From contig NZ_AP025282.1 of assembly GCF_024347215.1 (NCBI RefSeq), positions 3,100,001-3,164,000 of the forward strand: DNA of 64,000 bases. Direction: 5' to 3'. Of this stretch, positions 61,326 to 64,000 are shown one piece after another. The position numbers and the translations under genes are program-made. Source of the stretch: Aliamphritea ceti (GTDB lineage Bacteria > Pseudomonadota > Gammaproteobacteria > Pseudomonadales > Balneatricaceae). The notes beneath the pieces are model-generated. The model was not told where the DNA came from. It did no database searches and saw only the letters and a list, made by a program, of their open reading frames with translations. Numbering within the stretch: the stretch's first letter is position 1; each line of letters starts with the position of its first letter.

Positions 61326-62348
61326 ATGAAGTTCGCAGATAATCCTAATCAAGCCGCTGAATGTCTCCGTCAGGCAATTCCCCTGATGGTTAAATACAGC
61401 ATTCCGCCCAACCCGCTGAATTATTCACTTTGGTATGCCTATGTATCTAATGTTATTCCAGGGCTAAATACCCAAATGGATAAAGCACTGGAAACCTACG
61501 GCACCTGCCCAAGTATCATCAGCGAACAGATGTTTCGCGACTTTCTGATCAAAGAAGAAATTGATAATGCTGAAGACCTGCAAACCGCCTTAATGGCTGT
61601 GATGGGCAGCCTGGAAAGCGAAGCCAGCAGCACCATCGAAAACGCTGAAGCCTTCAGTGATATGCTTGAAGACAGCTTACAGGCACTGCAGGCAAGCCAT
61701 GTCATCGAGCAGGATGAGAACGTTGCCGGCATCATTGAAAAACTCACCGCGAACACTCAGGCAATGAGTGACACGACCAAACAGTTCCAGAGCAAGATTG
61801 ATGAAGCACAAGCAGAAATAGCTACCCTGAAGCAGGAACTTGAAAAGTCCCGTCAGGATGCCAGCGTTGATGCCCTGACAGGTCTATTCAACCGCCGCGT
61901 ATTCGATATGGAATTCAGCCAGATAGCCAGCAGCAAAGACGCTAAGGTTACACTGGTAATGATCGACATCGATCATTTCAAGAAATTTAATGACACCTAC
62001 GGCCACCTCATGGGCGATAAGGTTCTGCAGTACGTCGGCAAAATGGTAAAAGAATTATGCCTGCCGCCTCTTCTTCCGGTGCGTTTTGGCGGCGAAGAAT
62101 TTGCAGTACTTCTACCAGGTAAAGACACGGCAACAGCAGTACAGCTAGCGGAAACAATCCGCAGTAAAATTAAAGCTATCAGAATTAAACAAAAGAAATC
62201 TGGTGAAGTTATCAGCTCAATTACTTCATCATTCGGTGTAGCGGAACTTATTCCTGGCGAAACACCTGATGCCTGTACCGGCCGTGCCGATGTAGCACTC
62301 TACAAAGCAAAACAAAATGGCCGTGATCAGGTACAGATAGCCAATTAA
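61326..62348 (+). CDS. GGDEF diguanylate cyclase, soluble, with N-terminal helical domain
   Basis: This 340-residue protein makes cyclic di-GMP. The N-terminal 150 residues are helical and begin KFADNPNQAAECLRQAIPLM with PPNPLNYSLWYAYVSN, a segment seen in several DGCs of Pseudomonas-like bacteria. A coiled coil (about 150-180) leads to the GGDEF domain (VDALTGLYNRRVFDMEFSQ, MIDIDHFKKFNDTYGH, GGEEF). No RxxD inhibition site (PPLL region instead). AGAGG lies 5 nt before the ATG. Monocistronic with terminator. Confidence 0.92.
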   Translation: MKFADNPNQAAECLRQAIPLMVKYSIPPNPLNYSLWYAYVSNVIPGLNTQMDKALETYGTCPSIISEQMFRDFLIKEEIDNAEDLQTALMAVMGSLESEASSTIENAEAFSDMLEDSLQALQASHVIEQDENVAGIIEKLTANTQAMSDTTKQFQSKIDEAQAEIATLKQELEKSRQDASVDALTGLFNRRVFDMEFSQIASSKDAKVTLVMIDIDHFKKFNDTYGHLMGDKVLQYVGKMVKELCLPPLLPVRFGGEEFAVLLPGKDTATAVQLAETIRSKIKAIRIKQKKSGEVISSITSSFGVAELIPGETPDACTGRADVALYKAKQNGRDQVQIAN

Positions 62349-62392
62349 TCTGCCACTGCAGCTAAAACAACTTCGACCTATACACTGCTTTC

Positions 62393-62427
62393 GAAAAAAA
62401 ACCGCGTCATATACGCGGTTTTTTTAT
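62393..62427 (+). terminator. Bidirectional rho-independent terminator, DGC / gor
   Basis: AACCGCGT and ACGCGGTT pair around CATAT, with an A-run before and a T-run after. It serves the cyclase (+) and gor (-). Confidence 0.88.
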
Positions 62428-62440
62428 ACATAGAACCTGC

Positions 62441-63796
62441 TTATTTCGCCGGTTCACGCATAGTAACGAACTCTTCTGCAGACGTAGGATGAATACCAAT
62501 AGTTGAATCAAACACCGCTTTGGTCGCACCAGCCTTCAGTGCCACAGCCATGCCCTGGATGATTTCACCGGCATCAGCGCCAACCATATGAATGCCCAAG
62601 ACTTTATCGGTATCCCGATCCACCAGCATCTTCATGAAAGTCTTTTCATCACTGCCACTCAGCGTATGCTTCATCGCCCGGAAAGATGACTTATAGACAT
62701 CAACATTGCTGTACTGCTCACGGGCCTGTTCTTCACTCAGACCAACAGTACCAATGTTTGGCTGACAGAATACGGCTGTAGCAATCAGGTCGTAATCAAC
62801 CTTCTGATCTTGTCCACCGAACAAGTTACGCACCAGCGCCATACCTTCAGCCAGCGCGACCGGCGTTAACTGAACACGGTCAATTACGTCACCAATCGCA
62901 TAGACAGACGGCTCACTTGTTTCGAAGTTATCATTAACCACGATTGCGCCATTTTTCTGCTGCTCAACATTAACCGTTTCCAGACCCAGATCCGTCACGT
63001 TTGGTACCCGACCAGTGGCATACAAAATAGTATCCGCTTCCAGAACGGTGCCATCTGTCATATATGCCAGCAAACTGCCATCTGACTGTTTTTCAATTTT
63101 GCTGATGTTGTTATTGAAGCGCAGGTTTACGTTCTTCTTGGCTACTTCTTCAGCCGTGAAACGACGCACTTCTTCATCAAAGCCACGCAGGAACATGTCA
63201 CCACGGTAAATCAGTGATGTCTCTGCGCCCAGGCCAGCAAAAATACCGGCAAATTCAACAGCGATATAACCACCGCCAACGACCAGTGCACGTTTCGGAA
63301 ATTCATCCAGATAAAACACTTCGTTAGAGGTAATTGCGTGTTCACTGCCTTCAAACTCAGGTACGAACGGCCAGCCGCCAGTAGCAATCAGGATCCGCTC
63401 AGCGGAATATTCCTGACCTGATACTTCTACAGAATTAGGTCCGGTAATACGCGCACGGCCCTCAATCAGGTTAACGCCAGCGTTTTTCAGCATGTTACGG
63501 TAAATACCGTTCAGCCGTTCAATCTCTTTAGTTTTGTTATCACGCAGTGTCGGCCAGTCAAAACCATTTGCCTGTACATTCCAGCCATAGCCCGCAGCGT
63601 TTTCAAAATCTTCATGGTAGTGAGAACCATAAACAAACAGTTTCTTCGGAACACAACCTACGTTTACACAGGTACCGCCCATGTAGCGGTCTTCGGCCAT
63701 ACCTACTTTAACACCCATGGCAGCAGCCATACGTCCGGCACGCACACCGCCTGAACCGGCACCAATTACAAACAGATCAAAATCGAACTCTGCCAC
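62441..63796 (-). CDS. gor: Glutathione-disulfide reductase
   Basis: Gor reduces GSSG with NADPH in the cytoplasm. The 451 residues show the FAD motif VIGAGSGGVRAGRMAA, the redox disulfide GGTCVNVGCVPKK (Cys43 and Cys48), VVGGGYIAVEFAGIFAGLG for NADPH, and the C-terminal catalytic IHPTSAEEFVTM. The GSGGVR signature and the length separate it from dihydrolipoyl dehydrogenase. Length equals that of E. coli Gor (450). Confidence 0.96.
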   Translation of the reverse strand: MAEFDFDLFVIGAGSGGVRAGRMAAAMGVKVGMAEDRYMGGTCVNVGCVPKKLFVYGSHYHEDFENAAGYGWNVQANGFDWPTLRDNKTKEIERLNGIYRNMLKNAGVNLIEGRARITGPNSVEVSGQEYSAERILIATGGWPFVPEFEGSEHAITSNEVFYLDEFPKRALVVGGGYIAVEFAGIFAGLGAETSLIYRGDMFLRGFDEEVRRFTAEEVAKKNVNLRFNNNISKIEKQSDGSLLAYMTDGTVLEADTILYATGRVPNVTDLGLETVNVEQQKNGAIVVNDNFETSEPSVYAIGDVIDRVQLTPVALAEGMALVRNLFGGQDQKVDYDLIATAVFCQPNIGTVGLSEEQAREQYSNVDVYKSSFRAMKHTLSGSDEKTFMKMLVDRDTDKVLGIHMVGADAGEIIQGMAVALKAGATKAVFDSTIGIHPTSAEEFVTMREPAK

Positions 63797-64000
63797 AATC
63801 TTTCCTCTTTTCTGTTACGCCATGTACTGCGCTGCTAATACTCATCTGAACCGCGACAACTTGCGGTTATATAAAGACGCTAATCTACCTGTTTGGACGA
63901 ACAACTGCCAATAAAGATAATCAACAATGCTTATAGCAAAGGCTTATAAACAGTCATTCATCAAATTAGAAAAAGCTATAAATAAAGCTTCCCGACATCC
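63797..64000. other. gor upstream region to window end
   Basis: About 200 nt with no ORF, repeat or RNA gene I can support. It should carry the gor promoter; I could not assign it. Confidence 0.35.

Noticed and set aside
1..64000. Mobile elements, prophage, CRISPR, tRNA or rRNA genes, toxin-antitoxin or defence islands
   Set aside because: No transposase, integrase, regular spacer array or cloverleaf was found; RecBCD is the only defence-relevant system and is core genome.

Overview
The window is a chromosomal stretch of a gammaproteobacterium. Gene content and order (recC-recB-recD, yebC-ruvC-ruvA-ruvB, tolQRAB-pal-cpoB, a sdhCDAB-sucAB-lpd-sucCD block divergent from gltA, and rlmL-rmf-pyrD) point to a marine Oceanospirillales-type bacterium (Amphritea, Neptunomonas or Neptuniibacter-like). 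That placement is inferred from protein resemblance and synteny, not from a search. Almost everything is core genome. I see no insertion sequence, prophage, CRISPR array, tRNA or rRNA.

Layout. 1-10.6 kb (minus strand): the start of an alpha/beta hydrolase, an RlmI-like methyltransferase, and recC-recB-recD with overlapping ends. 10.7-19.9 kb: a small unknown protein, a chemoreceptor, a two-helix membrane protein, an MscS channel (+), a DmdC-like acyl-CoA dehydrogenase, a PhaJ-like hydratase (+), a cytochrome c, nadA and queC. 20-25 kb: cpoB-pal-tolB-tolA-tolR-tolQ, the cell-envelope Tol-Pal machine. 25.4-31.9 kb: a DksA/TraR-type zinc finger protein, ruvB, ruvA, a TRIC-type channel, ruvC, yebC, aspS and an FmdB-type zinc ribbon protein. 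32-33.5 kb: a nucleotidyltransferase-family protein and a PAS-GGDEF protein. 33.7-47.3 kb: the citric acid cycle block (sucD, sucC, lpd, sucB, sucA, sdhB, sdhA, sdhD, sdhC on minus; gltA on plus). 47.4-52 kb: rlmL, rmf (+), pyrD and a DUF2835 protein. 52-57 kb: an orphan BatD-like protein (+), a TIGR01777 epimerase, riboflavin synthase (+) and mqo. 57.6-63.8 kb: a BASS-type transporter, a CDF metal transporter with a YigZ protein (+), a GGDEF diguanylate cyclase (+) and glutathione reductase.

How the genes work together. The window carries citrate synthase, 2-oxoglutarate dehydrogenase, succinyl-CoA synthetase, succinate dehydrogenase and malate:quinone oxidoreductase, so much of the oxidative TCA cycle is here. 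RecBCD and RuvABC give double-strand break resection and Holliday junction processing. Tol-Pal-CpoB serves outer-membrane constriction during division.

The most interesting sequence lies between sdhC and gltA (45172-46023). The gltA mRNA appears to have a leader of about 225 nt with two long hairpins. The right arm of the second hairpin can pair either with its upstream partner or with an 8-nt repeat of that partner that covers the gltA Shine-Dalgarno sequence. This is the design of a translational switch. The same intergenic region holds two operator-like inverted repeats, one of them lying across the sdh -10 element. Other non-coding candidates are structured leaders of sucC, sdhC and rmf, a possible small RNA at about 13.08-13.24 kb, and an unlisted 36-codon ORF upstream of sucA.
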